This document shows, piece after piece, positions 47,029 through 58,639 of a DNA stretch of 64,000 bases. The translations under genes and the position numbers were made by a program. Every line of letters begins with the position of its first letter. The stretch's first letter is position 1. The notes beneath the pieces were generated by a model. That model was given only the letters and a program-made list of their open reading frames with translations, had not been told where the DNA came from and ran no database searches. Origin of the DNA: Salvelinus alpinus. Its lineage: Eukaryota; Chordata; Actinopteri; Salmoniformes; Salmonidae. The stretch covers positions 18,350,072-18,414,071 of the forward strand of contig NC_092091.1 of NCBI RefSeq assembly GCF_045679555.1, in the 5' to 3' direction.

Positions 47029-47337
47029 TCACGTGAACTTAAAGTTTGTCATCTTGCTGAAAGTCTCTTTCAGGACATCCACCTCTCCCTGGGAGAACTG
47101 CAAACTGTTCTTAAGATCCTGGACCTCTCCGGTCAGATAGTCCATTCTTATGTTAGTTGAGTTCATCACTATTTGGACAAAGCTCTTGAAGCTATTTTCC
47201 TTTTGTTGTAACTGTTTGTAGAACCCTTTTTGTTTGTTTAAAATATCCTTCACCTGTGATAGAGAAACATTGTCCTCTCCATTACTCCCGCCTATGGAAC
47301 TGAGTGGGGTACCAGCATTAGCCTGTATTGCTACCAT
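47029..47337 (-). pseudogene. L1 ORF1 protein, N-terminal coiled-coil part
   Basis: The ATG at 47337 opens a frame with LSQVKDILNKQKGFYKQLQQ and LTGEVQDLKNSLQFSQGEVD, heptad-like as in L1 ORF1 trimerisation domains. A TGA follows FKFT at 47031-47029. After the stop, similarity continues to the hAT boundary at 46974. Confidence 0.65.
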
Positions 47338-47467
47338 GGCATCCAAAGACAGACAGGACAGGTCACAGGGCAGATTTAAACAGCAAAAAACAGCAGGGAT
47401 TTAGACAGCCAAAAGCCCGGGACAATCTGCGGTCCCAGCCACAAGGGCTAACCGCATAGCGGGCTTT

Positions 47468-47640
47468 GTTTGTATTTGTATTTGTCAAAGCAGCAGCTAC
47501 TCTTCCTGGGGTCCAGCAAAATTAAGGCAGTTTATACAATTTTAAAAACATTACAATACATTCACAGATTTCACAACACACTGTGTGCCCTCAGGCCCCT
47601 ACTCCACCACTACCACATATCTACAGTACTAAATCCATGT
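47468..47640 (-). repeat. Dispersed repeat, inverted partner at 54116-54297
   Basis: GGGGTCCAGCAAAATTAAGG, TTACAATACATTCACAGATT and CCCCTACTCCACCACTACC are present in complement at 54116-54240 with about 90% identity by eye. It resembles a LINE 3' tail. No ORF is seen. Confidence 0.7.
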
Positions 47641-47649
47641 GTGTGTGTA

Positions 47650-48344
<695 letters not shown>

Positions 48345-48590
48345 GTCAGAGAGGAAGAGGAAGAGAGAGGCCCAACTCCGTGAAAATCTGTCTCCCTCCA
48401 GCAGGTGGCATTTTTTAAATTGTTTCGCCCACCAAGCAAGGAGTTATGGAGGTCAATGAGTGTGTGGAATTTGGTCAACAAAAAAGTATATGGCTTATTT
48501 ACTACGTGACGTTTATCTGATAGAATACATTTGTAATGCTTCATTTGTTACCAGTGTACTGATATAAGTAGGACACGTGACATCCCGGCA
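48345..48590 (+). repeat. Shared segment near zinc-finger exons, copy 3, with CTCF-core-like motif
   Basis: The first part (GAGGAAGAGAGAGGCCCAAC to CCAGCAGGTGGCA at 48398-48410) matches 12766-12830. The second part (48435-48590) matches 23301-23460 and 26561-26711. Here the two parts are joined, which shows that they belong to one unit. Confidence 0.6.
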
Positions 48591-48591
48591 A

Positions 48592-51284
48592 AATAAAAAA
48601 AACTGAAATATCACATTTAGATAAGTATTCACACCCTTTACTCAGTACTTTGTTGAAGCACCTTTGGCAGCGATAACAGCATTGAGTCTTCTTGGGTATG
48701 ACACTGCAAGCTTGGCACACCTGTATTTGGGGAATTTCTCCCATTCTTCTCTGCAGATCCTCTCAAGCTCTGTCAGGTTGGATGGGGAACATCACTGCAC
48801 AGCTATTCTCAAGTCTCTCCAGAGCAGTTCTATCCGGTTAAATTCTCTGGGATATGTGGGACGCTAACGTCCCACTTGGCCAAAAGCCAGTAAAAATTCA
48901 GAGCGCCAAATTCAAATAAATTACTATAAAAATCAAACTTTCATGAAATCACACATGAAAGACACCGAATTAAAGCTACACTTGTTGTGAATCCAGACAA
49001 CATGTCTGATTTCAGAAATGTTTTACGGCGAAAGCACACCAAACGATTATGTTAGGTCAGTACATAGCCACAGAAAAACACAGCCATTTTTTCAGCCAAA
49101 GAGAGGAGTAACAAAAAGCAGAAATAGAGATAAAATTAATCACTAACCTTTGATGATCTTCATCAGATGACACTCATAGGACTTTATGTTACACAATACA
49201 TGTATGTTTTGTTCGGTAAAGTTCATATTTATATCCAAAAATCTGAGTTTAGGCGGGACGCTATTGTCTCACTTGGCCAAAAGCCAGAGAAAATGCAGAG
49301 CGCCATATTCAAATAAATTACTATAAAAATCTAACTTTCATTAAATCACACATGAAAGATACCAAATTAAAGCTACACTGGTTGTGAATCCAGACAACAT
49401 GTCAGAATTCAAATAGGCTTTTCGGCGAGAGCAAACGATGCTATTATCTGAGTTAGCACCATTGTAAACAAAGAGAGATAAGCATATTTCAACCCTGCAG
49501 GCGCGACACAAAACACAGAAATAAAAATATAATTCATGCCTTACCTTTGATGAGCTTCTGTTGTTGGCACTCCAATATGTCCCATAAACATCACAAATGG
49601 TCCTTTTGTTCGATTAAGTCCGTCGATATATATCCAAAATGTCAATTTATTTGGCGCGTTTGATCCAGAAAAACACCGGTTCCAACTCGTGAAACATGAC
49701 TACAAAATATCTCAAAAGTTACCTGTAAACTTTGCCAAAACAATTCAAACTACTTTTCTAATACAACTTTAGGTATTTTTTAACGTAAATAATCGATAAA
49801 ATTGAAGACGGGATGATCTGTGTTCAATACAGGATTAAAACAATCTGTTGCATGCTTTCTGGTCATGCGCCTCTAACAAACAGGACACTTCCAGTGACCC
49901 TAATTCAAAATGGCCGTACTTCTTCTTTACACAAAGGAAAAACCCTCAACTAATTTCTAAAGACTGTTGACATCCAGTGGAAGAGGTAGGAACTGCAAGA
50001 AGGTCAATTAGAAATCTGTATTCCCAATAAAAATGCATTGAAAAGAGAGTGACCTCAAAAAAGAAAAATCTGAATGGTTTGTCCTCGGGGTTTCGCCTGC
50101 TAAATAAATTATGTTATTCTCACAACCATGATTCAAACAGTTTTAGAAACTTCAGAGTGTTTTCTATCCAAATCTACTAACAAATGCATATCTTATCTTC
50201 TGGGGATGAGTAGCTGGCAGTTGAATTTGGATATGCTTTTCATCCAAACGTGAAAATGCTGCCCCCTATCCTAGAGAAGTTAAAGTCCGGGCTCTGGCTT
50301 GGCCACTCAATGACATTCAGCATTGTCTTGGCTGTTTGCTCAGGCTCGTTTTCCTGTTGGAAGGTGAACCTTTGCCCCTGTCAGAGGTTGTGTGCGCTCT
50401 GGAGCAGGTTTTCACCAAGGATCTCCCTGTACTTCATTCATCTTCCCCTCAATCCTGACTATTCTCCCAGTCTCTGCCGCTGAAAAATATCCCCGCAGCA
50501 TGATGCTGCCACCGCCATGCTTCACCGTAGGGATGGTGCCAGGTTTCCTCCAGACGTGACACTTGGCATTCAGGCCAAAGAGTTCAATCTTTGTTTCATC
50601 AGACCAGAGAATCTTGTTTCTCATGGTCTGAGTGTCTTTTGGCAAACTCCAAGCGGGCGGTCATGTGCCTTTTACTGAGGAGTGGCTTCCGTCTGGCCAC
50701 TACAATAAAGGCCTTATTCGTGGAGTGCTACAGATATGGTTGTCCTTCTGGAAAGTTCTCCCATCTCCACAGAGAAACTCTGGAGCTCTGTCAGAGTGAC
50801 CATCGGGTTCTTTGTCACCTCCCTGACCAAGCCCCTTCTCCCACCGATTTCTCAGTTTGGCCGGGTGGCTAGCTCTATGAAGAGGCTTGGTTTTTCCAAA
50901 CTTTTCCATTTAAGAATGATGGAGGCCACTGTGTTCTTGGGCACCTTCAATGCTGCAGACATTATTTGGTACCCTTCCCCAGATATGTGCCTCAACACAG
51001 TCCTGTCTCTGAGCTCTACGGATAATTCCTTTGACCTCATGGCTTGGTTTTTGCTCTGATAGTCTCATAGCAAAGGGTCTGAATACTTATGTAAATAAGA
51101 TAGTTCTGTTTTATTTTTTATAAACTAGCAAATAAATCTAAAAACCTTTTTTGATTTTTCTTTATCGGGTATTTTGTGTAGATTGCTGCATATTTTTTAA
51201 ATGTTGTATCCATTTTAGAATAAGGTTGTAACGTAACAAAATATGGAAAAAGTAAATGGGTCTGAATACTTTCTGAAGCTACTG
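48592..51284 (-). mobile_element. Tc1-like element relic with a large non-coding insert
   Basis: The right inverted repeat ends at 51284 (complement of AATACTTTCTGAAGCTACTG) before TA. The left repeat is missing. Minus-strand transposase pieces include RSKELSVELRDRTVLRHISG (from 51040), [20 protein letters not shown] and [18 protein letters not shown] (50645-50412). The C-terminal part lies beyond the insert, near 48840-48650. It has many frameshifts. Confidence 0.85.
48842..50279. mobile_element. TTAA-flanked non-coding element with internal duplication
   Basis: TTAA occurs at both borders (48838-48841 and 50280-50283). The inner ends are inverted: ATTCTCTGGGATA against CTTCTCTAGGATA. GGGACGCTAACGTCCCACTT at 48861 recurs as GGGACGCTATTGTCTCACTT at 49256, each followed by GGCCAAAAGCCAG and some 150 bp of similar sequence. 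There is no ORF. TTAA borders are typical of piggyBac-type transposition, but the ends do not look like a classical piggyBac, so the superfamily is open. Confidence 0.65.
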
Positions 51285-51286
51285 TA

Positions 51287-51600
51287 TATATCGTACTTTA
51301 ACAAAGGCCTTTTCAAAGTCAGCTATGAATACCAGGCCTGGTTTCCCAGATGTTTCATAGTGTTCTATTGTTTCCAGTTCTTCTCTTATATTTGATTAGG
51401 ATGAATAACATACAACAACACCTTTTTAATTCTATGTGCTATGCATTTTGCTAGGATTTTGGCATCACAACACTGAAGTGTAAGGGGTCTCCAGTTTTTT
51501 AGGTGGACTGGATCTTTATATTTACCATCTGGGTCCTGTTTCAGTAATAGTGAAATCAGACCTTCTTGCTGAGTATCTGACAGTCTTCCATTTTTATAGA
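51287..51600 (-). pseudogene. L1/Tx1-type LINE RT fragment
   Basis: The minus strand reads GRLSDTQQEGLISLLLKQDP, KNWRPLTLQCCDAKILAKCI and KPGLVFIADFEKAF, the finger and palm A region of L1-type RT (DFEKAFD). A deletion removes about 15 residues between IHPNQ and ETIEHYE. No other part of the element is adjacent. Confidence 0.8.
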
Positions 51601-52815
51601 AGTGGTTAATAACTTTTTCATTGGCAAGATAAGCAAACTTAAGGATGACATGTCAGCAACAAACATTGGCACTACACATCCAAGTATATCGGACCAAGTT
51701 ATGAAAAACAATAATTGTACTTTTGAATTCTGTAAAGTCAGTGTGGAAGAGGTGAAAAAAGTATTGTTGTCTATCAACATTGTCAGACCCTGGTGGCTTG
51801 TCAATCTGGATGGAAAATTACTGAGGATAATAGCAGACGATATTGCCGCTCCTATTTGCCACATCTTCAATTTAAGCCTACTTGTGCCCTCAGGCCTGGA
51901 GGGAAGCTAAAGTAATTCCACTACCCAAGAATAGCAAAGCCCCCTTTACTGGCTCAAATAGCTGACCAATCAGCCTGTTACCAACCCTTAGTAAACTTCT
52001 GGAAAAAAATTGTGATACCGGATACAATGCTATTTCACAGTAAACAAATTGACAAAAGACTTTCAGCACGCTTATAGGGAAGGACACTCAACAAGCACAG
52101 CACTTACACAAATGACTGATGATTGGCTGAGAGAAATTGATGATAAAATGATTGTGGGGGCTGTCTTGTTAGACTTCAGTGTAGCATTTGACATTATCGA
52201 TCATAGCCTGCTGCTGGAAAAAATGTATGTGTTATGGCTTTACACCCACTGCTATAAAGTGGATAAAGAGTTACTTGTCTAACAGAACACAGAGGGTGTT
52301 CTTTAATGGAAACCTCTCAAACATAATCCAGGTAGAATCAGGAATTCCCCAGGGTAGCGCTTTAGGCCCCTTCCTTTTTTCTTTACAACGACATGCCACT
52401 GACTTTGAGTAAAGCCAGAGTGTATATGTATGCAGATGACTCAACACTATACACGTCAGCTACTACAGCGACTGAAATGACTGCAACATTTAACAAAGAG
52501 TTGCAGTTAGTTTTAGAGTGGATGGCAAAGAATAAGTTAGCCATAAATATTTTTTAAACTAAAAGCGTTGCATTTGGGACAAAACATTCACTAAACCCCC
52601 TAAACCCTAAACCTCAACTAAATCTTGTAATAAATCATGTGGAAATTGAGCAAGTTGAGATGATTAAACTGCTTGGAGTAACCCTGGATTGTAAACTGTC
52701 ATGGTCAAAACATATTGATACAACAGTAGTTAAGATGGGGAGAAGTCTGTCCATAATAAAGCGCTGCTCTGTCTTCTTAACAACACCATCAACAAGGCAG
52801 GTCCTACAGGCCCTA
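51600..52815 (+). pseudogene. CR1/L2-like LINE RT fragment, decayed
   Basis: Plus-strand pieces include EGHSTSTALTQMTDDWLREI with GAVLLDFSVAFDIIDHSLLL, then KSYLSNRTQRVFFNGNLSN and GIPQGSALGPFLFS. A YADD-like MYADDSTLY is at about 52430, and MIKLLGVTLDCKLSWSKHID follows. These are the RT motifs A to D in order. Frameshifts and stops separate them. It differs from the other two LINE families here. A further LINE is inserted at 52816. Confidence 0.75.
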
Positions 52816-53690
52816 GTTTTTTTTTTTTTTTTTTTTTTTTCACCTTTATTTAACCAGGTAGGCCAGTTGAGAACAAGTTCTCATTTACAACTGCGACCTG
52901 GCCAAGATAAAGCAAAGCAGTGCGACACAAAGGGGGCAGAGTTGGATGTGTAGGATGTGAGTACAGTGGGGGTAAACCTATGCGTTGAGTGATAATGAGA
53001 GAGCTTGCATCTCTGGAGACACCAGCTAAGCCAGGTGAGGTCTCCCATGTGAGGTGTGTGACAAAAGAGCTATCTAAGGCATGTTGAACTGGACTACCGG
53101 CTCTAAAGTGAAATAAAACAATAACTAACTGAAACAGCAGAAGACAAGGCATATTGACATTTGAGAGAGGCATGTGTAGCCGAGTGATCATAGGGTCCAG
53201 TGAGCAGCAATAGGTTAGTCTGGGAGCCATTCGGTAGTCGCTACTATGCTAGGCGATCGGGAGGCACGGCGTTCAGAAAACTAGCAGGCCGGGGCTAGCA
53301 GATGGGTCTTCGGTGACATCGCAACGGAAAAGCCTGTTGAAACCACATCGGACGATTACGTCGGCAGACCAGTCGTGATGGATCGGCGGGGCTCCGTGTC
53401 GGCAATAAAGGGTCCAGGCCAATTGCCAATTGGCAAAAGAGGTATTGTAGCCCACAAATTAGCGGGTATACCTCTTCGGCTAGTCGGGAGATGGGCCTAG
53501 CTCGAGGCTAGCTCAAGGCTAACTGATGCTTGCTTCGGGACAGAGGCGTTAGCCAGCGGTAGCCACTCGGTTGCAGCTAGCTAGCTGCGATGATCCAGTG
53601 TAATGGCCCAGAGCTTGCGGCAGGAATCCGGTGATGTGGTGGAGAAAATCAGTCCGATATGCTCTGGGTTGATATATACCGACTATTTTC
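52816..53690 (-). mobile_element. Internally deleted L2-type LINE (5' end joined to 3' tail)
   Basis: On the minus strand, the element has a 5' UTR-like part with GCTAGC motifs, the first codons of the LINE ORF, and then directly the 3' tail (GTTCTCAACTGGCCTACCTG, GTTAAATAAAGGTG) and A25 (seen as T25 at 52816-52840). Endonuclease and RT are missing. It is the same family as 16925-21730. It interrupts the RT relic to its left. Confidence 0.75.
52850..53173 (-). CDS. Leader-only ORF of the deleted LINE, 107 aa
   Basis: ATG at 53173 gives MPLSNVNMPCLLLFQLVIVL, aligned with the start of the 1096-aa LINE ORF (MPLLNVNMPCPLLFWLVFIG). Similarity runs to GLPPLYSHPT, after which the frame enters 3' tail sequence. 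The retained part corresponds to the hydrophobic leader that the full-length element places before its 2A motif. Whether it is translated is unknown; it may simply be what the deletion left. Confidence 0.45.
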   Translation of the reverse strand: MPLSNVNMPCLLLFQLVIVLFHFRAGSPVQHALDSSFVTHLTWETSPGLAGVSRDASSLIITQRIGLPPLYSHPTHPTLPPLCRTALLYLGQVAVVNENLFSTGLPG

Positions 53691-53719
53691 ATGGAACAAA
53701 ACAAACACACGTCCGACTG

Positions 53720-54113
53720 CTACGAAAACCAAATGTTTTCTGTAGTTGCGGATCAGACCTGCACCATGGTCAGGAGGAATTTTGGACCATTCCTCTTTAT
53801 AAAACTGTTTCAGTTCAGCAATATTCTTGATCCGCAACAACATAAAACGTTTGGTTGAGGTTATTGCTGCCAAAGGAGGGTCAACCAGTTATTAAATCCA
53901 AGGGTTCACATACTTTTTCCACCCTACACTGTGAATTTTTACACGGTGTGTTCAATAAAGACATTAACATGTAATTGTATGTGTGTTATTAGTTTAAGCA
54001 GACTGTGTTTGTCTATTGTTGTGACTTAGATGAAGATCATATCAAATTTGATGACCAATTTATGCAGAAATCCAGGTAATTCCAAAGGGTTCACATACTT
54101 TTTATTGCCACTG
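53720..54113 (+). mobile_element. Tc1-like 3' end with internal inversion
   Basis: The right end (complement of CAGTGGCAATAAAAAGTATG) stops at 54113 before TA. ATTGCTGCCAAAGGAGGGTC is the transposase C-terminus on the plus strand. The preceding 53729-53832 has the same gene's C-terminal region on the minus strand (NIAELKQFYKEEWSKIPPD). GATCCGCAAC is present on both sides of the junction. The left portion of the element is absent. Confidence 0.75.
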
Positions 54114-54115
54114 TA

Positions 54116-54297
54116 TGTGGTAGTGGTGGAATAGGGGCCTAAGGGCACACAGTGTGTTATGAAATCTGTGAATGTATTGTAATGTTTTTAAAATTGTATA
54201 AACCGCCTTAATTTTGCTGGACCCCAGTAAGAGTAGCTGGTGTCAATGCAGCAGCTAATGAGGATCCATCAGAAATACAAATACAAAAATTGCATCT
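54116..54297 (+). repeat. Dispersed repeat, inverted partner of 47468-47640
   Basis: GGTAGTGGTGGAATAGGGGC, AATCTGTGAATGTATTGTAA and CTTAATTTTGCTGGACCCC give the complement of the 47468-47640 copy. The end GAGGATCCATCAGAAATACA is longer here. It is probably a LINE 3' tail. Confidence 0.7.
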
Positions 54298-54950
54298 AGA
54301 AGTTCCTCCTTTGTAATTAGGCCTTCACATGAGTCTTTCTGTATAGCTGTTCAATTTACACTATAAAACAATCCTTACAATCAACTTCAGTTAGAGGAAA
54401 TGGAGACTGAAATTAAAACATATAGTATCTACTACTCACACCACTCCTCTCAGGATCCCTCCCCTTTGACCCATCTTTCTCTACTTTTTCAGGAACCTCC
54501 CTCCTACACAATGCTGTCACATGCCCATAAGCTTGACCGCTGTAATAGCGTAATGTATTCGGCACAAAAGCTCACTCAGGATAACTTATATAGCCTAACA
54601 TCCCTTGGCAAATGCTATCGAGCAGCGCGCTTTGGCATTGATCAACCAATGGTGTGTTAGATACCACCCACATACATTTACTTGACACACCCTCATTTTC
54701 ATATTGGAGAAAGAAATATAGAAATCAATAAATTAAGAAATAATATAAATGAATAAAATGAAGAAGTAGATGAATTATTAAATGAATTATTTATCTATGT
54801 ATGCATTCATTCATCCATTTATGGATGTATATATTTATGTGTGCATTTATTTATTTATTTTTAATTACAGTAGATTTGGTCCGCCATACATTTCCTCTCT
54901 TTGAAGGGGAATTAGGTCGAGGGGAGGTACTTTAAGAAGAGAAATTGTAG
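54298..54950. other. No gene recognised; AT-rich tract at 54720-54870
   Basis: An 86-codon frame (54400-54660) has no recognisable domain. The AT tract consists of ATTAAATGAATT and ATTTATTTATTT-type simple sequence. Confidence 0.4.
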
Positions 54951-55106
54951 AAATGGGCGGGGTTTAGCCATAATGATGAATTTGTGGCTATAGTAACTAG
55001 TGACGACCTTTTGCAACCGGATGCTTTTGTCGCTGATGCCGGACGTGATGAAAACAACGCGCTATCTGTCTGGCAAACTAGCTACTAAACTTGCATTTTC
55101 TACAAA
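54951..55106 (+). promoter_or_regulatory. Upstream region shared by zinc-finger first exons
   Basis: GGGCGGGGTTTAGCC and GTGGCTATAGTAACTAGTGA are matched in complement at 26746-26790, and more weakly in plus orientation at 10439-10520. GGATGCTTTTGTCGCTGATG and ACGTGATGAAAACAACGC correspond to sequence upstream of the minus-strand exon at 3239. Conservation next to two paralogous start codons suggests a promoter or 5' UTR. GGGCGGGG is a GC-box-like motif. Confidence 0.4.
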
Positions 55107-55284
55107 ATGTCTAAAATAAAGTTATTGAGGGTTTTCCTCAACGAGAGATTAACAGCTGCTGCTGAGGAGATATTCGGGGTCGTTGAAAAAACTATTGCAG
55201 GGTATGAGGAGGAAGTGATCCGTCTACAGAGTCTGCTCGACATTGACATTGTTCTTCAACCTGAGATAAACCTACACATAGCAG
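55107..55284 (+). CDS. First coding exon of a C2H2 zinc-finger-family gene
   Basis: ATG at 55107 gives MSKIKLLRV, then FLNERLTAAAEEIFGVVEK and EEEVIRLQSLLDIDIVLQP, with a two-residue duplication (DIDI) compared with the other two exons. It ends in phase 1 at G|GTAGGC (55284/55285). The intron start aligns with 32805-32900, next to the finger exon at 33001. Its own finger exon is not in the rest of the window on this strand; it may lie beyond 64000 or be lost. Confidence 0.65.
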
Positions 55285-55884
55285 GTAGGCCAACCCATTA
55301 CGTTTGTCTAACTAACTCAACCTTCATTTTATAGGACATTGGAGCAAAGGTAGATATTTTGTAGACTAAGTTTAGGATTAGTCAATCAAAAAGGGGACTT
55401 TTTTGACCGCACCTTTTTTAATTTGAACGAAACTGTAAGTTAGCTACATGTTTGTCCATGGTAAAATGGTCAGAATGTGAGTATTGGATCAGAATGATCA
55501 ACCTTCCGAATGAAGGTAAAGGCAAAGATTGTATTGACAGGAGCGGGCCTGGCCGTTCTGCCGCCTTAGGCGAGAAAAATAATTTCAACCCCGCAAATTA
55601 CAATAGGTAAGTGTTGTCTAGAGACTTTGAAGGGAAGTTAATTTAAATTTCTTGATGAAATGTGAAAATACATTTTCTGGACGTTGAAAATCAATTTTCC
55701 GGAAGTTGAAATCGGGTTCATTTTCGGTTTTGAATGAACGTTGAAAATAAATAATTGCCGCACCAAATCTGAACCAAACAGAGATGGAATTTGATGAATG
55801 CCCATCCATGTAGTAGGCCTACCTTTAGTAAAACAGGCAGTTGCATTGGCTTTATTAGTCCGTATTCCTGTGACTAATCAATTT
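55285..55884. other. Presumed first intron; no gene recognised
   Basis: The sequence resembles 32805-32900 over its first 100 bp. Repeated GAAAATCAATTTTC and TGAACGTTGAAAAT motifs occur at 55670-55750 (ACGTTGAAAATC and CGTTGAAAATAA). There is no ORF of note. Confidence 0.4.
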
Positions 55885-57915
55885 GGCATTTTTTTTATTT
55901 AACCAGGTAGGCCAGTTGAGAACAAGTTCTCATTTACAACTGCGACCTGGCCAAGATAAAGCAGTGCGACAAACAACACAGAGTTACACATGGGATAAAC
56001 GAACATACAGTCAATAACACAATAGAAAAATATATGTACAGTGTGTGCATATGTAGTACGGTTAGGGAGGTAAGGCAATAAATAGGCCATAGTGGCAAAA
56101 TAAATACAATGTAGCAATTAAACACTGGAGTGATAAATGTGCAGAAGATGAATGTGGAAGTAGAAATACTGGGGTGCAAAGGAGCTGTGTACAGGTGCAA
56201 TGAACAGTAGGCTGCTCTGACAGCTGATGCTTAAAGTTAGTGAAGGAGGTATGACTCCAGCTTCAGTGATTTTTATTATTGATTTTTTTTTGCAATTCGT
56301 TCCAGTCATTGGCAGCAGAGAACTGGAAGGAAACGTGGCCAAAGGAGGAGTTGGCTTTGGGGATGACTAGTGAAATATACCTGCTGGAGCGCGTGCTACG
56401 GGTGGGTGCTGCTATGGTGACCAGTGAGCTGAGATAAGACAGGGCTTTACCTAGCAAAGACCTATAGATGACCTGGAGCCAGTGGGTTTGGCGACGAATA
56501 TGAAGCGAGGGCCAGCCAACGAGCGCATACAGGTCACAGTGGTGGGTAGTATATGGCACTTTGGTGACAAAACAGATGGCACTGTGATAGCAAATTGGAT
56601 GTAGTCAGAGTAAAATGTTGGAGACTATTTTGTAAATGACATCGCCGAAGTCAAGGATCGGTAGGATATTTACCAGGGTATGTTTGGCAGCATGAGTGAA
56701 GGAGGCTTTGTTGCCAAATAGGAAGCCGTTTCTAGATTTAATTTTGGATTGGAGCTGCCTAAGGTGAGTCTGGAAGGAGAGTTTACAGTCTAACCATACA
56801 CTTAGAATATGTGGACAACTACAAATACCTAAGTCACAACCGTCCAGAGTAGTGATGCTAGGCGGGCAGGCGCAGGCAGCGATCGGTTGAAGAGCATGCA
56901 TTTAGTTTTACTTGCATTTAAGAGCAGTTGGAGGCCACGGAAGGATTGCTGTATGGCATTGAAGCTCGTCTGGAGGTTTGTTAACACAGTGTTCAAAGAA
57001 GGGCCAGAAGTATACAAAATGGTGTCGTCTGCGTAGAGGTGGATCAGAGAATCACCGGCAGCAAGAGCGACATCATTGATGTATGCAGAGAAAAGAGTCA
57101 GCCCGAGAATTGAACCCTGTGGCACCCCCATAGAGACTGCCAGAGGTCCAGACAACCGGCGCTCCGATTTGACATACTGAACTCTATCTGAGAAGTAGTT
57201 GGTGAACCAGGCGAGGCAGTCATTTGAGAAACCAAGGCTGTTGAGTCTGCCAATAACAATGAAGTGATTGACAGAGTCGAAAGCCTTGGCCAGGTCGATG
57301 AAGACTGCTGCACAGTATTGTCTTTTATCGATGGCGGTTATATCGTTTAGGACCTTGAGCATGGCTGAGGTGCACCCATGACCCGCTCGGAAACCAGATT
57401 GCATAGCGGAGAAGGTATGGTGGGATTCGAAATGGTCGGTGATCTGTTTTGTTAACTTGGCTTTCGAAGACTTTAGAAAGGCAGGGTAGGATAGATATAG
57501 GTCTGTAACAGTTTGGGTCTAGAGTGTCTCCCCCTTTGAAGAGGGGGATGACCGTGGCAGCTTTCCAATCTTTGGGGATCTCAGACGATACGAGAGGTTG
57601 AACAGGCTAGTAATGGTGGTTGCAACAATTGAGGCAGATCATTTTAGAATGAGAGGTTCCAGATTGTCTCGCCCAGCTGATTTGTAGGGGTCCAGATTTT
57701 GTAGCTCTTTCAGAACATCAGCTGTCTGGATTTGGGTGAAGGAGAAATGGGGGAGGCTTGGGCAAGTTGCTGTGGGGGGTGCAGAGCTGTTGACCGGGGT
57801 AGCCAGGTGGAAAGCATGGCCAGCCGTAGACAAATGCTTATTGAAATTCCCGATTATTGTAGATTTAGCGGTGGTGACAGTGTTTCCTCGGTGCAGTGGG
57901 CAGCTGGGAGGAGGT
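55885..57915 (-). mobile_element. L2-type LINE, 5' truncated and decayed
   Basis: The 3' tail (complement of CCTGGTTAAATAAA) is at 55895-55960, with 3' ORF and RT sequence to its right. It is the same family as 16925-21730, with about 85-90% similarity by eye in conserved parts. The endonuclease and leader are missing, as expected for 5' truncation. Confidence 0.85.
56263..57833 (-). pseudogene. L2-type RT, frameshifted
   Basis: Frame 57404-56829 keeps MQSGFRAGHGCTSAMLKVLN, DLAKAFDSVNHFIVIGRL, GVPQGSILGLTLFSAYIND and LYADDTILY. Frames 57833-57639, 56901-56605 and 56559-56263 carry the flanking parts (QNLDPYKSAGRDNLEP, VWLDCKLSFQTHLRQLQSKI, MPYTTHHCDLYALVGWPSLH). At least three frameshifts make it non-functional. 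Confidence 0.9.
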
Positions 57916-58639
57916 TAGATTACATAAACATAACCACATGTAACATGGATTTGCATTAGAATACGCATCAAAACTACCAATGGAAAGTTACACCTCACAT
58001 AAAACTGATCAGAATTCAGAAGAATGCCAGGGTCATGCCGGAAAAATCATTTGCGGCGTGTGACCTAATACTCCCTATAATGTAAACTCAAATGTATAAC
58101 TTACAATTAAACAAAATCGTTTGCGCTTATGAATACTGGCTTCAGTAAGACTTTCTGCCAACTTAAAAGCAAATACTTTATGGATTTGTCACATCAGCTT
58201 GTAGTGTTGCTAGCCAACTAGCCTGCTGAAGTTAGCCCTACCAGCCTTACAGCTACATTAAAGTAATCCAAAGTTTTGGAAAAACATAATGCCATCGAAC
58301 CAATGTTACCTGTATATGGAGGTATGTCAGCCAGCTAAATTTAGCCTAGCCAGCTAAATAACCTAGCTAACCAACCATCACAGTCAACATGGTTGAGTAG
58401 TAAGCCAGAGAACAACTAGTCTAGCACACGCAGGAACCCACAGAACACAACATAAAAGCCAGCAGAAATAAATTAGCGAGAGCGGAGACTTAGATTTGAC
58501 GGCAGAGTTAGCTACCAAAGTCAAAGAAGAGCCAAGGAGAGGCCGTTTCATACAGTGAGGTTAATCCACCTTAAATTACCCGGTTTATCTCCATTACTGC
58601 TGACACAGCGATGTACCGGTAGGTTGGTAGGATACAGAG
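57916..58639. other. No gene recognised
   Basis: The stretch contains AGCTAA- and CTAGCC-rich sequence at 58215-58375 and no long ORF. It separates two LINE copies. I see no repeat family here. Confidence 0.4.

Larger units (their letters stand above)
42800..47340 (-). mobile_element. L1-type LINE relic (ORF1 and start of ORF2), host of a nest
   Basis: The minus strand carries ORF1 in two blocks (47337-47029 and onward to 46974, then 43393-42925). At 42864, a presumed ORF2 start (MSISDKLPRKGLRIAH) follows, truncated after about 20 codons. The hAT element at 43402-46965 splits ORF1. Removing it and one copy of the duplication restores a continuous DYLEGQSRRNNIVV reading. Confidence 0.8.

Noticed and set aside
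52639-52953. A 104-codon frame running through the poly-T into the LINE tail
   Set aside because: It joins an RT relic to an unrelated insertion across T25; it is not a real protein end.
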